A DNA stretch of 64,000 nucleotides from Streptomyces sp. NRRL F-6676 (lineage in GTDB: Bacteria; Actinomycetota; Actinomycetes; Streptomycetales; Streptomycetaceae). The stretch is from positions 25,017-89,016 of the forward strand of contig NZ_JOHS01000038.1 of the NCBI RefSeq assembly GCF_000725625.1. The letters are read 5' to 3'. Positions 8,054 to 17,991 of this stretch are shown piece after piece (position 1 is the stretch's first letter; each line of letters starts with the position of its first letter). Under the pieces are notes generated by a model. The model did no database searches. It worked only from the letters and a program-made list of their open reading frames with translations, and had not been told where the DNA came from. A program made the translations under genes and the position numbers.

Positions 8054-8211
8054 GGGGGTCTCCCTGGGGCATGCGGACGGTCGTGCGGGTGGTGATCAGT
8101 CCAGCACATCGGGAGGAGGCGTGCGGATGGGGGTCGGGGAAATCCCTATGGGCGGTGCACCGGGCGGCGCACCGGGCGGCGCGGTCGTACGGAGTGCCGA
8201 CGGCAAGGCCG

Positions 8212-9207
8212 TCACCGGCGGCGCAACCAACGGGCCCGGCGGGGCGACGGGGTCCGTGCGGGGACCGCGGGTCCCGCCAGCCGGGCCAGCAGGAGTTCGT
8301 ACGGCTCCGGATCCCGTGCGAAGTCGGCCGCAGCCGCGAGCGCGGCGCTGTTGGTGTCCTGGCCCCGGAGCATGTCGACGGACGTCTGTGCGAAACGCTC
8401 GGGCAGGCCGTCGCGCTCCGCGGCGGCGAGCAGCGGGCGAAGCTCGGCCACCGCCAGGGCGGCATGCTGCCGGGCCACCGGGCCGGCCCCCAGCATGCTC
8501 CGCAGCCCGGCGGCGGGAGCCGCGTCGTCCAGCAGAACGTTGAGCCGTTCCGTGAGCACCTGGCCGAGAAGCGCCGTCTCGCGTGCCTCCGGGCCCGCCT
8601 CCCGCAACACCCACAGCGCGGTGACCAGCGGGGAGGTGGGGGCATCGTCGTCGCCCTGGCCCAGGGCGGTGTGCCGGTGCGCTTCTCGCACCGCCGACAC
8701 GGCCCGTTCGTAGTCCTCGGCCGCCCGCCGCGCGGCCCCGGACAGTTCGGTCGTACGACGGACGAGGCGTGCTTGTACGCCGAGGACCCGGGGGAGGGCT
8801 CGAAGGTTCCCGCCGACCAGTCCGAGGGCGATGAGCGGTATGGCCAGCAGGAGGAGGACGTCCTCGGGGCGGGTCGGCTCGGGGGCCAGCTCCTCCAGGT
8901 TTCCCCGCTCCGGCCCCTCGGTGAGGAGGAACCCGGTTTCCCAGCCCTCGTGTGCGGAGTACTGCGGCGCCTTGAGGAGATCGCCCCGGCCGGGATCGCA
9001 GTGGTACGCGGCTTCCCGGGTCCGTTCCTGAAACGGGTCGTGCCACTGGACCCGGCACGAACCGTCGGGCTTCTCGTCGATCACCGTCAGGTCGATCTGC
9101 TGCGTGTCGGGCCAGTCGTCCGTCCCGGCGGCGTACACCCCGGCGGCACAGGCGAAGAGCACGAACCCCAACGTCAGCACCCACCGGAAGAAAGGCATGT
9201 GCCTCAT
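8212..9207 (-). CDS. Two-TM membrane protein of unknown function
   Basis: A 331-residue protein that I do not recognise. A first membrane segment at about residues 4-24 (FRWVLTLGFVLFACAAGVYA) is followed by an extracellular stretch of about 90 residues, with a CRVQW near the start and YHCDPGRGDLL later. A second segment lies at about 113-133 (LLLLAIPLIALGLVGGNL), then a long Ala/Leu-rich, probably helical cytoplasmic region. The ATG at 9207 is chosen because GGGGAGGGGGAC precedes it; starts further upstream lack a ribosome-binding site. The extracellular part resembles DUF3592-type proteins in layout, but this is a weak resemblance. Confidence 0.7.
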   Translation of the reverse strand: MRHMPFFRWVLTLGFVLFACAAGVYAAGTDDWPDTQQIDLTVIDEKPDGSCRVQWHDPFQERTREAAYHCDPGRGDLLKAPQYSAHEGWETGFLLTEGPERGNLEELAPEPTRPEDVLLLLAIPLIALGLVGGNLRALPRVLGVQARLVRRTTELSGAARRAAEDYERAVSAVREAHRHTALGQGDDDAPTSPLVTALWVLREAGPEARETALLGQVLTERLNVLLDDAAPAAGLRSMLGAGPVARQHAALAVAELRPLLAAAERDGLPERFAQTSVDMLRGQDTNSAALAAAADFARDPEPYELLLARLAGPAVPARTPSPRRARWLRRR

Positions 9208-9386
9208 CCCGTCCCCCTCCCCGTCACGGTGCCCCAGCATCCCGGACATGCGTGCGGCAGCGCGAGGCGCGAACCCGGCAGCGCGCGAACGCCCGCAACT
9301 GCCGCGCACCGGCAGGCAACGGCACGCTGTCCCGCCCCTGTCCTGATCCACGCCGGGTGTCAGTGGGGCATGGCACCCTGCATGGC

Positions 9387-9977
9387 ATGACGAACACAGG
9401 GGCGGGACGCGGACTGGACGTGTTCCGCGAGGGCGATTTCCCCATCTACACGCTGACCTTCGTGCGGGACCTGTCCCCCGTGGAGCTGCTCACCCGTATG
9501 GGGGTGGATCCGGAGACCTTGGCGCCGCGGTACTCCGAGGCCCTGTCGGACGACTTCGGCGACGGGTTCTACGACGGTGACGAGCCGGTCGTCACCAGCG
9601 GTGTCGACGGCTCGTGGACGTGGGCATGGGAACAGGGCGGCGCGCACGGACTCGACGAAGGGATCGTGAGCGCCGTTTCCGTGGGCACCGAGGCCGTCGT
9701 GCTGCACTACAACGAGAAGCCGATGCACATCTTCACGTACGCGGTGGACGGCGATGTCGTCGTCGGTTTCCACACTCTCCACGCGATCGAACCGACCGGG
9801 CAGGACCCGGCGAGACTCGAGGGCGCCATGACGCCGCTCGGACTCGTCCCCGGCCGGGTCGCACCGCTGCACAGCGTCCTGGCACTGGCGGAGAACGCCT
9901 TCGGCATCCGTATGAGGCTGCCTCAGGACGTCGGTGACGAGCGCTGGAGCGGCAGGTTGTTCCCCCTGCCGCGCTGA
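9387..9977 (+). CDS. DUF6461-family protein
   Basis: A 196-residue soluble protein starting DVFREGDFPIYTLTFVRDLS and containing DGSWTWAWEQGG. This layout (a DLSPxELLxRMG opening, then a glycine-rich strand pattern) matches proteins annotated DUF6461 in Streptomyces, for which no function is known. It often occurs in actinobacterial genomes as scattered single genes. The ATG at 9387 follows a CACCCT-like hexamer and no clear ribosome-binding site. It is convergent with the next gene, 59 bases away. Confidence 0.65.
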   Translation: MTNTGAGRGLDVFREGDFPIYTLTFVRDLSPVELLTRMGVDPETLAPRYSEALSDDFGDGFYDGDEPVVTSGVDGSWTWAWEQGGAHGLDEGIVSAVSVGTEAVVLHYNEKPMHIFTYAVDGDVVVGFHTLHAIEPTGQDPARLEGAMTPLGLVPGRVAPLHSVLALAENAFGIRMRLPQDVGDERWSGRLFPLPR

Positions 9978-10036
9978 ACGGTCGGGCCCCGCCGGGCGCC
10001 CTGTGGGGCACCCTGGAGGCGGCCGGCCCCGCCGCG

Positions 10037-11116
10037 TCACCAGTCCCCGTCCGCCACCGGCTTTCCCTTCGCGTCGCCCAGGGGTGTGATCTGGCCCGGG
10101 GTCGGGGGCTGCCACGGGTCGTGGTCGTCGCCGAGCCAGTCGCCGACCGGGTGTACCGCCGACAGTTCGTCCGCCGGGGCCACGTCCGTCCCGTCCTCGT
10201 CGTAGTAGTCGAACCACGGGAGTCCCGCCGCCGTGTACGCCGCCCGGTCCACCGGGGACGGCGGGGGTGCCTCGCCCGTGATGCGGCGCCATTCCGGGGG
10301 TGTCACCAGGTGGACGAAGACCCGCGCGCCCGGCTCCGTCGCCCAGTCGGCCGCCGGGCGGTCGTCGCGGTAGATCTCCTGCCGCATCGCACCGCCCACG
10401 CCCAGCCCCATCGCCGCGGCCCGGCGCTTGGGCGCCCCCGAGGACCCGGGCGCCGCGCCAGGGGCGGACATCATCGCCATCGGCGCCGGCGGCGGTCCGC
10501 CGAAGGCTCCCGCCGCCGCGCGCGACGCTCGCGCCAGTCGGCGCTGGTCCGCCCGCCACTGCTCCAGCTTCGACGGGTTCAGCGGGAACGACTGCAACTG
10601 GATGCCGCCCCACACCTCCTCGCCCGTCACCTGGCCCTCCACCGTCGCCCCCAGCCCGAGCGGCACCGCCACGAACTGGCGTACGGTCCCCTTGCCCGAG
10701 TTGATGCCGTCGAGCCACGGCTGGCGCGGCAGCACCACGTAGTTCTGCGGGTCCCGGTCCAGCCGGCCGCTCCACGGCCGGCCCGAGACCGCGCACACCT
10801 TGCCGATCCCGACCTGGAGCGCGGCCGGCTCCGTGGAGCCGCCGAAGGCCAGCCACATCGCCTCGCGCAGATACACCGGCAGCAGCACCCCGCCGCGCGC
10901 CCGCCACTCGGGCGGGACGGTGTCCGCGTAGTCCTCCACGCGCCGGACCGGGAACTCCCCGAGCCCCGGCGGCAGCGCGTGCGTGCCCTTCTCGGGCAGC
11001 CGCAGCGTGCGCATGAAACGCACCTGCAATCCGCCCGGCAGCCGCAGCGTGTTCCCGTCGATCCGAACGGTGCCGGTGCCGGAGTCTTCGGCGTTGTCGT
11101 TGTCGGTGTCGGTCAT
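10037..11116 (-). CDS. Conserved hypothetical protein, 359 aa
   Basis: I do not recognise this protein beyond having the look of an actinobacterial conserved hypothetical. It is soluble, with no signal peptide or membrane segment. The N-terminal two thirds (residues 15-190) are dense and ordered, including MWLAFGGS and RQFVAVPLGLGATVEGQVTG. A low-complexity Ala/Gly/Pro linker spans about 195-235, and an ordered C-terminal part contains VFVHLVTPPEWRRITGEAPP, with a Pro-Pro motif and DYYDEDGTDV. The start has an AGGGGGA site. The gene upstream (a FUSC-type exporter) ends 40 bases away on the same strand, so an operon is likely. Confidence 0.7.
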   Translation of the reverse strand: MTDTDNDNAEDSGTGTVRIDGNTLRLPGGLQVRFMRTLRLPEKGTHALPPGLGEFPVRRVEDYADTVPPEWRARGGVLLPVYLREAMWLAFGGSTEPAALQVGIGKVCAVSGRPWSGRLDRDPQNYVVLPRQPWLDGINSGKGTVRQFVAVPLGLGATVEGQVTGEEVWGGIQLQSFPLNPSKLEQWRADQRRLARASRAAAGAFGGPPPAPMAMMSAPGAAPGSSGAPKRRAAAMGLGVGGAMRQEIYRDDRPAADWATEPGARVFVHLVTPPEWRRITGEAPPPSPVDRAAYTAAGLPWFDYYDEDGTDVAPADELSAVHPVGDWLGDDHDPWQPPTPGQITPLGDAKGKPVADGDW

Positions 11117-11156
11117 GTGCCGTCCCCCTGTCCGCTTCTCTCCCCAGTCAACGTCG

Positions 11157-12431
11157 TCAGGGGGCCCGCCGGTTCCGGCCGCGGCGGGGCAGCGGGATGC
11201 GCTCGCGCAGCCGGGCCGGGCGGGCGGCGCCGAGGCCGTCCCGCAGCCGGGTCAGCCAGCGGGTGCGCTCCCGCTGCTCGCGCGTGCACCGGTCCAGCTC
11301 CTCCAGCAGCCGGCGCGAGCGGTGCTCGGTGTCCATCTCGTCCAGGATCCGGTTGACCTCGGTCAGCACCGCCCCCTGCAACTGCCACTGGCTGGGGTCG
11401 CGCTGCACCTCCTCCAGCATCAGCCGGGCCAGCCGGTCGCGGGTCGCGCCCGCGGTGGCCAGCTCGTTGGTGAGACGCTCCTCCGCCGATTCCGCGCTGC
11501 GGCTGACGTGCGTGGTGACCAGCACCGCATAGCTGACGACGGCGTCGGCGACCTGGGAGAACAGCTCCTCCACGACCGACCCGATCCCGGGCCGGAACAG
11601 CGGTCCGGGATCGCGTTCCTTGGCCAGGTCGGTGAACGAACGCGCCAGCACCCGCAGCACCACCGTGCAGATCTCCAGCGTGTCGAGGCCGGTGCGCAGC
11701 ACCACCCGGTGCAGCAGCCCCTCGCGCACCCGCGGGTTGAGCTTCAGGCTCTCCTCGGCCTGCCGCAGCGACGCGTCCACCCCGACGATGTCGTGGTCCA
11801 GGCGCCGCGCCTCGTGCAGCCGGGCCGCGGCCCGCTCCACCGGCGTACGGCCGGCCGCCTCCTCGCCCATGCGGAGCATCAGCTGACGCATCGAGCGGGC
11901 CAGTTCCTCGATCGACTGCCCGGCGGTGCCCACCCACACGGGCGGCGCGAACAGCAGGTTGGTGGCCATGCCGACCACCGCCCCGATCAGCGTGTCCAGC
12001 ACCCGGAGCCAGGCGGTGGAGCCCACCTGGGTGACGCCGAGGACGAGCATGGCGCTGATCGCCACCTCGACCACGAACTCCTCGACCCGCACCAGTTGCC
12101 CGACCCCCAGCGCGGCCAGGATCAGCAGGGCCAGGCTCCACCAGGTCAGCCCCACCAGGACGCTGAACCCGATGGCCACGACCACCCCGGCCACCACCGC
12201 GTTGACCCGCCGGATGCCGGTCGTCAGCGTCGAGTAGAGGGTGACCTGGACGACCAGCAGGGCGGTCAGGGGTGCGGTGAGCGGCAGGTGTTCGGGACTC
12301 AGCCGGAGGGCGACGACATACGCGACCGTCGCCGCCGCCGTCGAACGCACCGACTGCACGATCACCGGATCGCGGTGCCACTTCGCCACCCGGCCGGTGA
12401 CCGCGGCCCAGGCCTCACGTACGTCTTGCAT
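11157..12431 (-). CDS. FUSC/aromatic-acid exporter family membrane protein
   Basis: A 424-residue protein whose N-terminal 150 residues form about six closely spaced membrane helices (VVALRLSPEHLPLTAPLTA, SVLVGLTWWSLALLILAALG, MATNLLFAPPVWVG). The C-terminal 270 residues are a long charged cytoplasmic region rich in Arg and Glu, probably coiled. This half-size layout fits the FUSC (fusaric acid resistance) and ArAE_1 groups, which export aromatic acids. The substrate is unknown. The start lies at ATG 12431 with only a weak ribosome-binding site. It is upstream of, and probably cotranscribed with, the 359-residue hypothetical protein. Confidence 0.78.
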   Translation of the reverse strand: MQDVREAWAAVTGRVAKWHRDPVIVQSVRSTAAATVAYVVALRLSPEHLPLTAPLTALLVVQVTLYSTLTTGIRRVNAVVAGVVVAIGFSVLVGLTWWSLALLILAALGVGQLVRVEEFVVEVAISAMLVLGVTQVGSTAWLRVLDTLIGAVVGMATNLLFAPPVWVGTAGQSIEELARSMRQLMLRMGEEAAGRTPVERAAARLHEARRLDHDIVGVDASLRQAEESLKLNPRVREGLLHRVVLRTGLDTLEICTVVLRVLARSFTDLAKERDPGPLFRPGIGSVVEELFSQVADAVVSYAVLVTTHVSRSAESAEERLTNELATAGATRDRLARLMLEEVQRDPSQWQLQGAVLTEVNRILDEMDTEHRSRRLLEELDRCTREQRERTRWLTRLRDGLGAARPARLRERIPLPRRGRNRRAP

Positions 12432-12508
12432 CCCTGGACCATTTCCCCGTCATCGGCTCATCGAACGCATTCGCCCCTCTGCTCACCTGCGTGCCCGGGC
12501 GCGTGCGC

Positions 12509-13003
12509 TCAGACGCCCAGCTTGTCGAGGAACCCCGAGAGGTTGTCCACCGTGCGGGCGATCTGCTCCTCCACCGTCAGGCTCTCCTGGAAGCGGCCGC
12601 CGCTCTCCGGGACCTTCTTGCCGCGTACGTAGAGCGAGCAGGCCAGGTCGGTGCACATGTACAGGCCGACCGAGTTGCCCTCGCGGCCGGCCGCGCCCGC
12701 CTTGCGCGCGGTCATCAGGGAGACACCGCTGCCCGGGTGCGTGGTCAGGCAGAGCGAGCACATGCTGCGGTGCAGGAAGCCGCGCTGCGCGGAGGGGAAG
12801 CGCAGGGTGACGCCGACGAGCCGGCCGTCGCGCTCGGTGACCAGATAACTGCGGTCGGGCGCGCCCGGGTCGCGCCAGCCGAGGAAGTCGAGCGCGTCCC
12901 AGGGGCGCTCACCGAGGTCCCGGGGCACGGAGAGCCGCTGCGCCTCGCCTTTCGAACAGTTGACGAACGAGGTGCGGATGTCCCGCTCGGTGAGGGGTCG
13001 CAT
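12509..13003 (-). CDS. FBP-domain treble-clef zinc-finger protein (EF-G-binding type)
   Basis: A 164-residue protein. The CSLC pair near residue 83 and the CTDLAC group near 117 form a four-cysteine treble-clef zinc finger of the FBP_C (PF16571) type. Distant relatives, the FusB proteins, bind elongation factor G and release it from fusidic-acid-stalled ribosomes, but actinobacterial members are uncharacterised, so a translation-related role is inferred only. The ATG at 13003 has a CAGGAG site 6 bases upstream. The promoter region contains a 17-bp perfect palindrome. The gene is monocistronic. Confidence 0.8.
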   Translation of the reverse strand: MRPLTERDIRTSFVNCSKGEAQRLSVPRDLGERPWDALDFLGWRDPGAPDRSYLVTERDGRLVGVTLRFPSAQRGFLHRSMCSLCLTTHPGSGVSLMTARKAGAAGREGNSVGLYMCTDLACSLYVRGKKVPESGGRFQESLTVEEQIARTVDNLSGFLDKLGV

Positions 13004-13031
13004 GGCATGCTCCTGAAGGGTGTGTGTGAAT

Positions 13032-13048
13032 ACCTAGGGTCCCTAGGT
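13032..13048. promoter_or_regulatory. 17-bp perfect palindrome upstream of the FBP gene
   Basis: ACCTAGGGTCCCTAGGT is a perfect 8-1-8 palindrome, 29 bases upstream of the FBP-protein ATG. Symmetry and position suggest an operator for a dimeric regulator. No regulator is encoded next to it. Confidence 0.55.
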
Positions 13049-13175
13049 TTCCAGGTTTGCCCCTACGGTAGGAAGCGAGACCCCGCGAGCGCCAGGGGTT
13101 TTCCCCTCCGTACGCCCCAAGCATCACCGCACCCCCCGCATCCCCCCGCGCCCACCGCGTCCCGGGAACGCCAAA

Positions 13176-13208
13176 GGACTCTCCGCGCGTCCTCGCGTCG
13201 GAGAGTCC
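13176..13208 (-). terminator. Terminator of the beta-glucoside operon
   Basis: Perfect 10-bp arms GGACTCTCCG and CGGAGAGTCC surround a 13-base loop, about 140 bases past the GH1 stop codon. On the minus strand the hairpin is followed by TTT, as expected for an intrinsic terminator. Confidence 0.75.
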
Positions 13209-13345
13209 TCGGGGCACTCTGCCGAACCCCAGGGCGCACGAGTAGCCCGTCCCGTGCGCCTCATGCGTCCCGGCGGCAACGCCCCACCCGCGTGGCGCAG
13301 CGCGGCACCCCGGCCGCGCCACGCCCAGCGGTGCCGGCCCGCGTG

Positions 13346-14704
13346 CTACGCCGCGCTCTGCCCGAGCCGCCCGTGCGCGCGGATCAGGTCCGCGTAGTGG
13401 TGCCCGCTGCCCTTGATGGTGCGGCGCTGCGTCGCGTAGTCGACGTGGACGAGGCCGAACCGCTTGTCGTAGCCGTACGCCCACTCGAAGTTGTCGAGCA
13501 GCGACCAGGCGAAGTACCCGGCCAGCGGCACGCCCTTGCGGACGGCGGAGGCGCACGCCGCCAGGTGCTGGTCGAGGTAGGCGATGCGCTCGGGGTCGTC
13601 GACCGTGCCGTCGGGGCGTACGACGTCGGGGTAGCAGGAGCCGTTCTCCGTGACGTACAGCTTCCGGGCGCCGTAGTCCTCGGTGAGGCGCAGCAGCAGC
13701 CGTTCGATGCCGTTCGCGTCGACCTCCCAGTCCATGCCGGTGCGCGGCAGCCCCGGCTGCCGTACCGCGCGGGCGCGCGGTGCCGGTCCCGTGGGGTCGT
13801 CCTCGATGGCGGACGGGAAGTAGTAGTTCAGGCCCAGCCAGTCCAGCGGCTCGGCCATCGCCGCGAGGTCGCCCGCCCGCTCGGGCAGGTCGACGCCGTA
13901 CACCTCGCGCATGTCCGCGGGGAACCCGCGGCCGTGCACCGGGTCAAGCCACCAGCGGTTGGAGTGGCCGTCCATGCGCCGGGTGGCCGCCACGTCCTCG
14001 GGCCGGTCGGTGGCGGGCTCGACGTAGGACAGGTTGTTGACGAACCCGATCCGCGCGTCCGGGACCGCCGCGCGCACGGCGCGGACGGCGAGCCCGTGGC
14101 CGAGGAGCAGATGGTACGAGGCGCGCACGGCGGCCGGGAGGTCGGTCAGCCCCGGCGCCATCTTGCCCTCCAGATGGCCGATCCAGGCCGAGCACAGCGG
14201 CTCGTTCAGGGTGGTCCACATCTTGACGCGGTCCCCGAGCCGCTCGGCGACGACACCGGCGTACGAGGCGAACGCGAGCGCGGTGTCGCGCTCCGGCCAG
14301 CCGCCCCGGTCCTGGAGCACCTGCGGCAGGTCCCAGTGGTAGAGGGTGACGGAGGGAGTGATGCCGGCCGCGAGCAGCGCGTCGATCAGCCGGTCGTAGA
14401 AGTCGAGCCCCTTGGCGTTGACAGCGCCCGTGCCGCCCGGCACCACGCGCGGCCAGGCCACCGACAGCCGGTAGGCGTTGGTGCCCAGCCGGCGCATCAG
14501 CTCGACGTCCTCCTCCCAGCGGTGGTAGTGGTCGCAGGCCACGTCGCCGTGGTCCCCGCCTGCGACCTTGCCGGGGGTGTGCGAGTAGGTGTCCCAGATG
14601 GAGGGCGAGCGGCCGTCCTCGGCGGCGGCCCCCTCGATCTGGTACGCCGCGGTGGCCGTGCCCCACAGGAAGTCGCGGGGGAAGGCGCCGAGGTCGATGG
14701 TCAC
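13346..14704 (-). CDS. Beta-glucosidase, glycoside hydrolase family 1
   Basis: A 452-residue GH1 enzyme with the family N-terminus [19 protein letters not shown], acid/base Glu 168 in TTLNEP and nucleophile Glu 353 in YVTENG. It hydrolyses beta-glucosides such as cellobiose by a retaining mechanism; exact sugar preference cannot be read. No signal peptide, so it acts in the cytoplasm on imported substrate. The GTG at 14704 is chosen because AAAGGA lies 6 bases upstream; the frame stays open further because it runs into the preceding permease region. It is last in a four-gene uptake operon. Confidence 0.93.
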   Translation of the reverse strand: MTIDLGAFPRDFLWGTATAAYQIEGAAAEDGRSPSIWDTYSHTPGKVAGGDHGDVACDHYHRWEEDVELMRRLGTNAYRLSVAWPRVVPGGTGAVNAKGLDFYDRLIDALLAAGITPSVTLYHWDLPQVLQDRGGWPERDTALAFASYAGVVAERLGDRVKMWTTLNEPLCSAWIGHLEGKMAPGLTDLPAAVRASYHLLLGHGLAVRAVRAAVPDARIGFVNNLSYVEPATDRPEDVAATRRMDGHSNRWWLDPVHGRGFPADMREVYGVDLPERAGDLAAMAEPLDWLGLNYYFPSAIEDDPTGPAPRARAVRQPGLPRTGMDWEVDANGIERLLLRLTEDYGARKLYVTENGSCYPDVVRPDGTVDDPERIAYLDQHLAACASAVRKGVPLAGYFAWSLLDNFEWAYGYDKRFGLVHVDYATQRRTIKGSGHHYADLIRAHGRLGQSAA

Positions 14705-14748
14705 GGGGGTCCTTTCGGGGATCCGGTTCAAAGCGGTGCCGGGTGCGG

Positions 14749-15648
14749 TCACTTGACGGCTCCCGCCGTCAGGCCGGCCACCAGGTACCGCTGGAGCAGC
14801 AGGAATCCGGCGACCACGGGCACGCTCACCACGAGCGAGGCGGCCATGATCTGGTTCCAGTACACGTCGTACTGCGTGGAGTAGCCCTGGAGTCCGACGG
14901 CGAGCGTGCGGGTGGTGTCGTTGGTCATCACGGAGGCGAACAGCACCTCGCCCCACGCGGTCATGAAGGCGTAGACGGCGACCGCGACGATGCCGGGGAT
15001 CGCCGCCGGCACGACGACGCGGAACAGCGCGCCGAGCGGGCCGCAGCCGTCGACCAGGGCCGCCTCGTCCAGATCGCGCGGCACCGAGTCGAAGTAGCCG
15101 ATCAGCATCCAGATCGAGAACGGCAGCGAGAAGGTGAGATACGTCAGGATCAGCCCGCCGCGCGAGCCGAACAGCGCGATGCCGGTGGCGTTGCCGATGT
15201 TGACGTAGAGCAGGAACAGCGGCAGCAGGAAGAGGATGCCGGGGAACATCTGCGTGGACAGCACGGTCACCGTGAAGACCCGCTTGCCGCGGAAGCTGTA
15301 CCGGCTCACCGCGTACGCGGCGAACACCGCGATGACCACCGAGCAGACGGTCGCCGCGCCCGCCACGATCAGCGAGTTCATGAAGTACTTCGCGAGCGGC
15401 ACCGTCGACCAGATGTCGATGTACGGACGGATCGTCAGCTCGCTGGGCAGCCAGTGGAACGTGCCGGTGACGTCCGCGAGCGGCTTCAGCGAACTGGAGA
15501 CCATCACGTACACCGGCACCAGGACGAAGCCGGTGAGCAGGGTGAGGAAGATCCGCCGGAGCCACAGGAAGGTGCGCGGCGGCGCCATGGGGGAGCGGGG
15601 CACCCGCGCGGTGCGTACGGTCTCGGACATGTGTACGGTCTCAGACAT
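14749..15648 (-). CDS. Carbohydrate ABC transporter permease, MalG-like
   Basis: A 299-residue inner-membrane permease with six predicted helices and the cytoplasmic EAA loop [20 protein letters not shown], which docks the ATPase. It opens [18 protein letters not shown], an immediate duplication of MSETV, so a second in-frame ATG six codons in is an alternative start. The ATG at 15648 overlaps the stop of the upstream permease by eight bases, implying translational coupling. Together with the partner permease and binding protein it forms a CUT1-type sugar importer; the ATPase must come from elsewhere (in Streptomyces, typically the shared MsiK). Confidence 0.92.
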   Translation of the reverse strand: MSETVHMSETVRTARVPRSPMAPPRTFLWLRRIFLTLLTGFVLVPVYVMVSSSLKPLADVTGTFHWLPSELTIRPYIDIWSTVPLAKYFMNSLIVAGAATVCSVVIAVFAAYAVSRYSFRGKRVFTVTVLSTQMFPGILFLLPLFLLYVNIGNATGIALFGSRGGLILTYLTFSLPFSIWMLIGYFDSVPRDLDEAALVDGCGPLGALFRVVVPAAIPGIVAVAVYAFMTAWGEVLFASVMTNDTTRTLAVGLQGYSTQYDVYWNQIMAASLVVSVPVVAGFLLLQRYLVAGLTAGAVK

Positions 15649-16669
15649 CGGCCGTCTCCTTACGGCGGCGGGATGCGGTGCGGGCACCGCCGCCGCGCTC
15701 GCGCGAGGTCAGCGCCAGATAGACGCCCGTCACCACCAGCAGGAAGAGCAGCAGCAGGACCGACATCGCCGAGCCGGTGCCGAAGTTCCAGGTGACGAAG
15801 GACGCCTGGTAGATGTGGACCGAGATGAGGTCCGCGGCCTGCGGGGCGCCCTTGCCGAACAGCACGAACGGCGTGTTGAAGTCGTTGAACGTCCACAGGA
15901 ACAGCACCAGCACGAGCACCTGGTTGACCGGGCGCAGCGAGGGCAGCGTGATCCGGCGGATCTGCTGGAGCATCCCGGCGCCGTCCAGCGCGGCGGCCTC
16001 GTACAGCTCCTTGGGGATGTTCTGGAGCCCGGCCATCACGATGAGGAAGGCGAACGGCCAGCCCTTCCACACCGACACCGTCAGCAGCGCGACGAAGCTG
16101 TTGTCGCCGATGAGCCAGAAGGAGGGCTTGTCGGTGAGATGGAGCTGGTCGTGCAGGACGTGGTTCACCAGGCCGTTGTCGTGCTGGAACATGAACACCC
16201 AGGTGATGACGGCCGCGTAGACCGGCAGCGCGTACGGCACCAGGAACAGGGCGCGCAGCAGACCGCGGCCGCGGAAGGTGTCCTGCATGCAGATCGCGGC
16301 GACCGTGCCGATCAGCCAGCACAGGCCGACCGACAGCAGGGTGAACGCGACCGTGATGAGGAAGGAGTGGAGCAGCGCCTCGCCGACCGGCGCGTCGAAG
16401 TCCACCGACACCTTGTAGTTGTCGAAGCCGGACCAGGGCGCGGTGCCCCAGTCGCGGATGTAGAACTGGGTGAGCTCCTTGAAGCTCATCACGACACCGA
16501 TCACCATCGGTATCAGATGGACCAGGAGTTCGAGGATCAGGGCGGGCAGCAGGAGCAGATAGGGCAGGGTGACGCGGCGGAGCCGCCCGGTGCGGCGGCG
16601 GGGGCCGCGTGCCGCACCGGGCGGGTCCTTGCGCACCGCCGGCTCCCGGGCCGGGGCGGTGGTGGTCAT
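15641..16669 (-). CDS. Carbohydrate ABC transporter permease, MalF-like
   Basis: A 342-residue membrane protein with an Arg-rich cytoplasmic N-terminus, about six helices and the EAA motif ELYEAAALDGAGMLQQIRRI. It pairs with the downstream MalG-like protein to form the channel of a CUT1 sugar importer. The ATG at 16669 lies 5 bases after the stop of the binding-protein gene. The larger open frame upstream is a shadow of that gene. Substrate is inferred as a beta-glucoside from the GH1 gene in the operon. Confidence 0.92.
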   Translation of the reverse strand: MTTTAPAREPAVRKDPPGAARGPRRRTGRLRRVTLPYLLLLPALILELLVHLIPMVIGVVMSFKELTQFYIRDWGTAPWSGFDNYKVSVDFDAPVGEALLHSFLITVAFTLLSVGLCWLIGTVAAICMQDTFRGRGLLRALFLVPYALPVYAAVITWVFMFQHDNGLVNHVLHDQLHLTDKPSFWLIGDNSFVALLTVSVWKGWPFAFLIVMAGLQNIPKELYEAAALDGAGMLQQIRRITLPSLRPVNQVLVLVLFLWTFNDFNTPFVLFGKGAPQAADLISVHIYQASFVTWNFGTGSAMSVLLLLFLLVVTGVYLALTSRERGGGARTASRRRKETADV

Positions 16670-16674
16670 GCGGC

Positions 16675-17991
16675 TCACTTCTTGGGCATCTGCTGCTGGG
16701 CCTTCTCGAGCTTCGCCTTCACCGACGCGGTGGTCACCGACCGGCCGCCGGCGGCGTCGGCGAACAGTTCCTTGACGGCCGTGCCGACCGTCGTCTCGAA
16801 CTGCGACTCGTCGGCGACCTGCGGCAGCGCGGCGGCGCTGGTGCCGAGGGTGGTCTTGAGGACGGCGGTGGCGCCGGAGTTGAACGCCGGGTCCGACTGC
16901 GCCGCCTTCACCGGCGGGATCGAGCTGTAGGCCTTGTTGAGCGTCTTCTGCTCGGCGTCGCTGGTCATGAACTTCACGAACTTCGTGGCGCCGTCGAGGT
17001 TGTCGGTGTTCTTGAAGACGGCCATGTTGATGCCGGCGACCATCGAGTTGACCTGGGTGCCGGTGCCGGGGGTGCCGGACTGCACGGGCACCGGGGCGAT
17101 GCCGTAGGCGTCGTCGGCCATGCCCTGTGACTTGAGGTTGGAGGCGGCCGACTGCCACAGCAGCATCGCCGTCTTGCCCTTGGCGAAGTCGCTCACCGAC
17201 TGGTTCTGCGCGTACTCGGCGTTGCCCGCCGGGATCGCCTTGTCCTTCGCCATCAGGTCGACGTACTGCTTGACCGCCGCGACGGCCTTGTCATTGGTGA
17301 AGTCGGGCTTGCCGTCCGCGGTGAAGAAGTCGGCGCCGTGCTGCTTGGCGAAGACGAAGACGTGGTGGATGTTCTCGGAGAGGTTGGAGCCCTCGGCGCC
17401 CAGCGGGTTCTTGCCCTTGGCCCTGATCTTCTTGCCGTCGGCGACCAGCTCGGCCCATGTGGCGGGCGGCTCGGAGATGCCCGCGTCGGCGAAGATCTGC
17501 TTGTTGTAGTAGAGCGCGTACGACATCGAGTACAGCGGGACCGCGGCCGGGTCCTTGCCCTCGGCGCCGGTCGAGCCGAGCGCGGAGTCGACGAAGCGGT
17601 CCTTGCCGCCGATCTTCTCGAAGTTCTTCGCGTCCCACGGCAGCAGCGCCCCGGTGGCCTGGAGCGAGGCGCTCCAGGTGTTGCCGATGTTCAGCACGTC
17701 CGGGCCCTGGCCCGAGGTGGCGGCGGTCAGGATCCGGTTGAGCAGGTCCGACCAGGGCACGACCTCCAGCTTGACCTTGATGCCGGTCTGCTTCTCGAAC
17801 TTGTCCAGCTCGGGCTGGAGGACCTTCTTGTCCACCTGGATGCTGGCGCCCTGGTTGGAGGCCCAGTACGTGAGCGTCTTCGGCGAGTCGTTGGACCCGC
17901 CGCTCGTCGACGAGCCGCCGCCGCACGCGGTCACGGCGGTCAGCAGGGAGACGGTGACCGCGGCGGCGGCCGCGACTCGGGTTCTGCGCAT
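16675..17991 (-). CDS. Sugar-binding lipoprotein of the beta-glucoside ABC importer
   Basis: A 438-residue solute-binding protein. The N-terminus MRRTRVAAAAAVTVSLLTAV continues to TACGGGS: a lipoprotein signal with the lipidated Cys at 23, anchoring it outside the membrane. Family 1 features follow, such as LTYWASN and DVLNIGNTWSASLQ. It delivers sugar to the two permeases encoded downstream. It is the first gene of the operon, with the ROK regulator divergent from it and an inverted-repeat operator between. Confidence 0.93.
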   Translation of the reverse strand: MRRTRVAAAAAVTVSLLTAVTACGGGSSTSGGSNDSPKTLTYWASNQGASIQVDKKVLQPELDKFEKQTGIKVKLEVVPWSDLLNRILTAATSGQGPDVLNIGNTWSASLQATGALLPWDAKNFEKIGGKDRFVDSALGSTGAEGKDPAAVPLYSMSYALYYNKQIFADAGISEPPATWAELVADGKKIRAKGKNPLGAEGSNLSENIHHVFVFAKQHGADFFTADGKPDFTNDKAVAAVKQYVDLMAKDKAIPAGNAEYAQNQSVSDFAKGKTAMLLWQSAASNLKSQGMADDAYGIAPVPVQSGTPGTGTQVNSMVAGINMAVFKNTDNLDGATKFVKFMTSDAEQKTLNKAYSSIPPVKAAQSDPAFNSGATAVLKTTLGTSAAALPQVADESQFETTVGTAVKELFADAAGGRSVTTASVKAKLEKAQQQMPKK

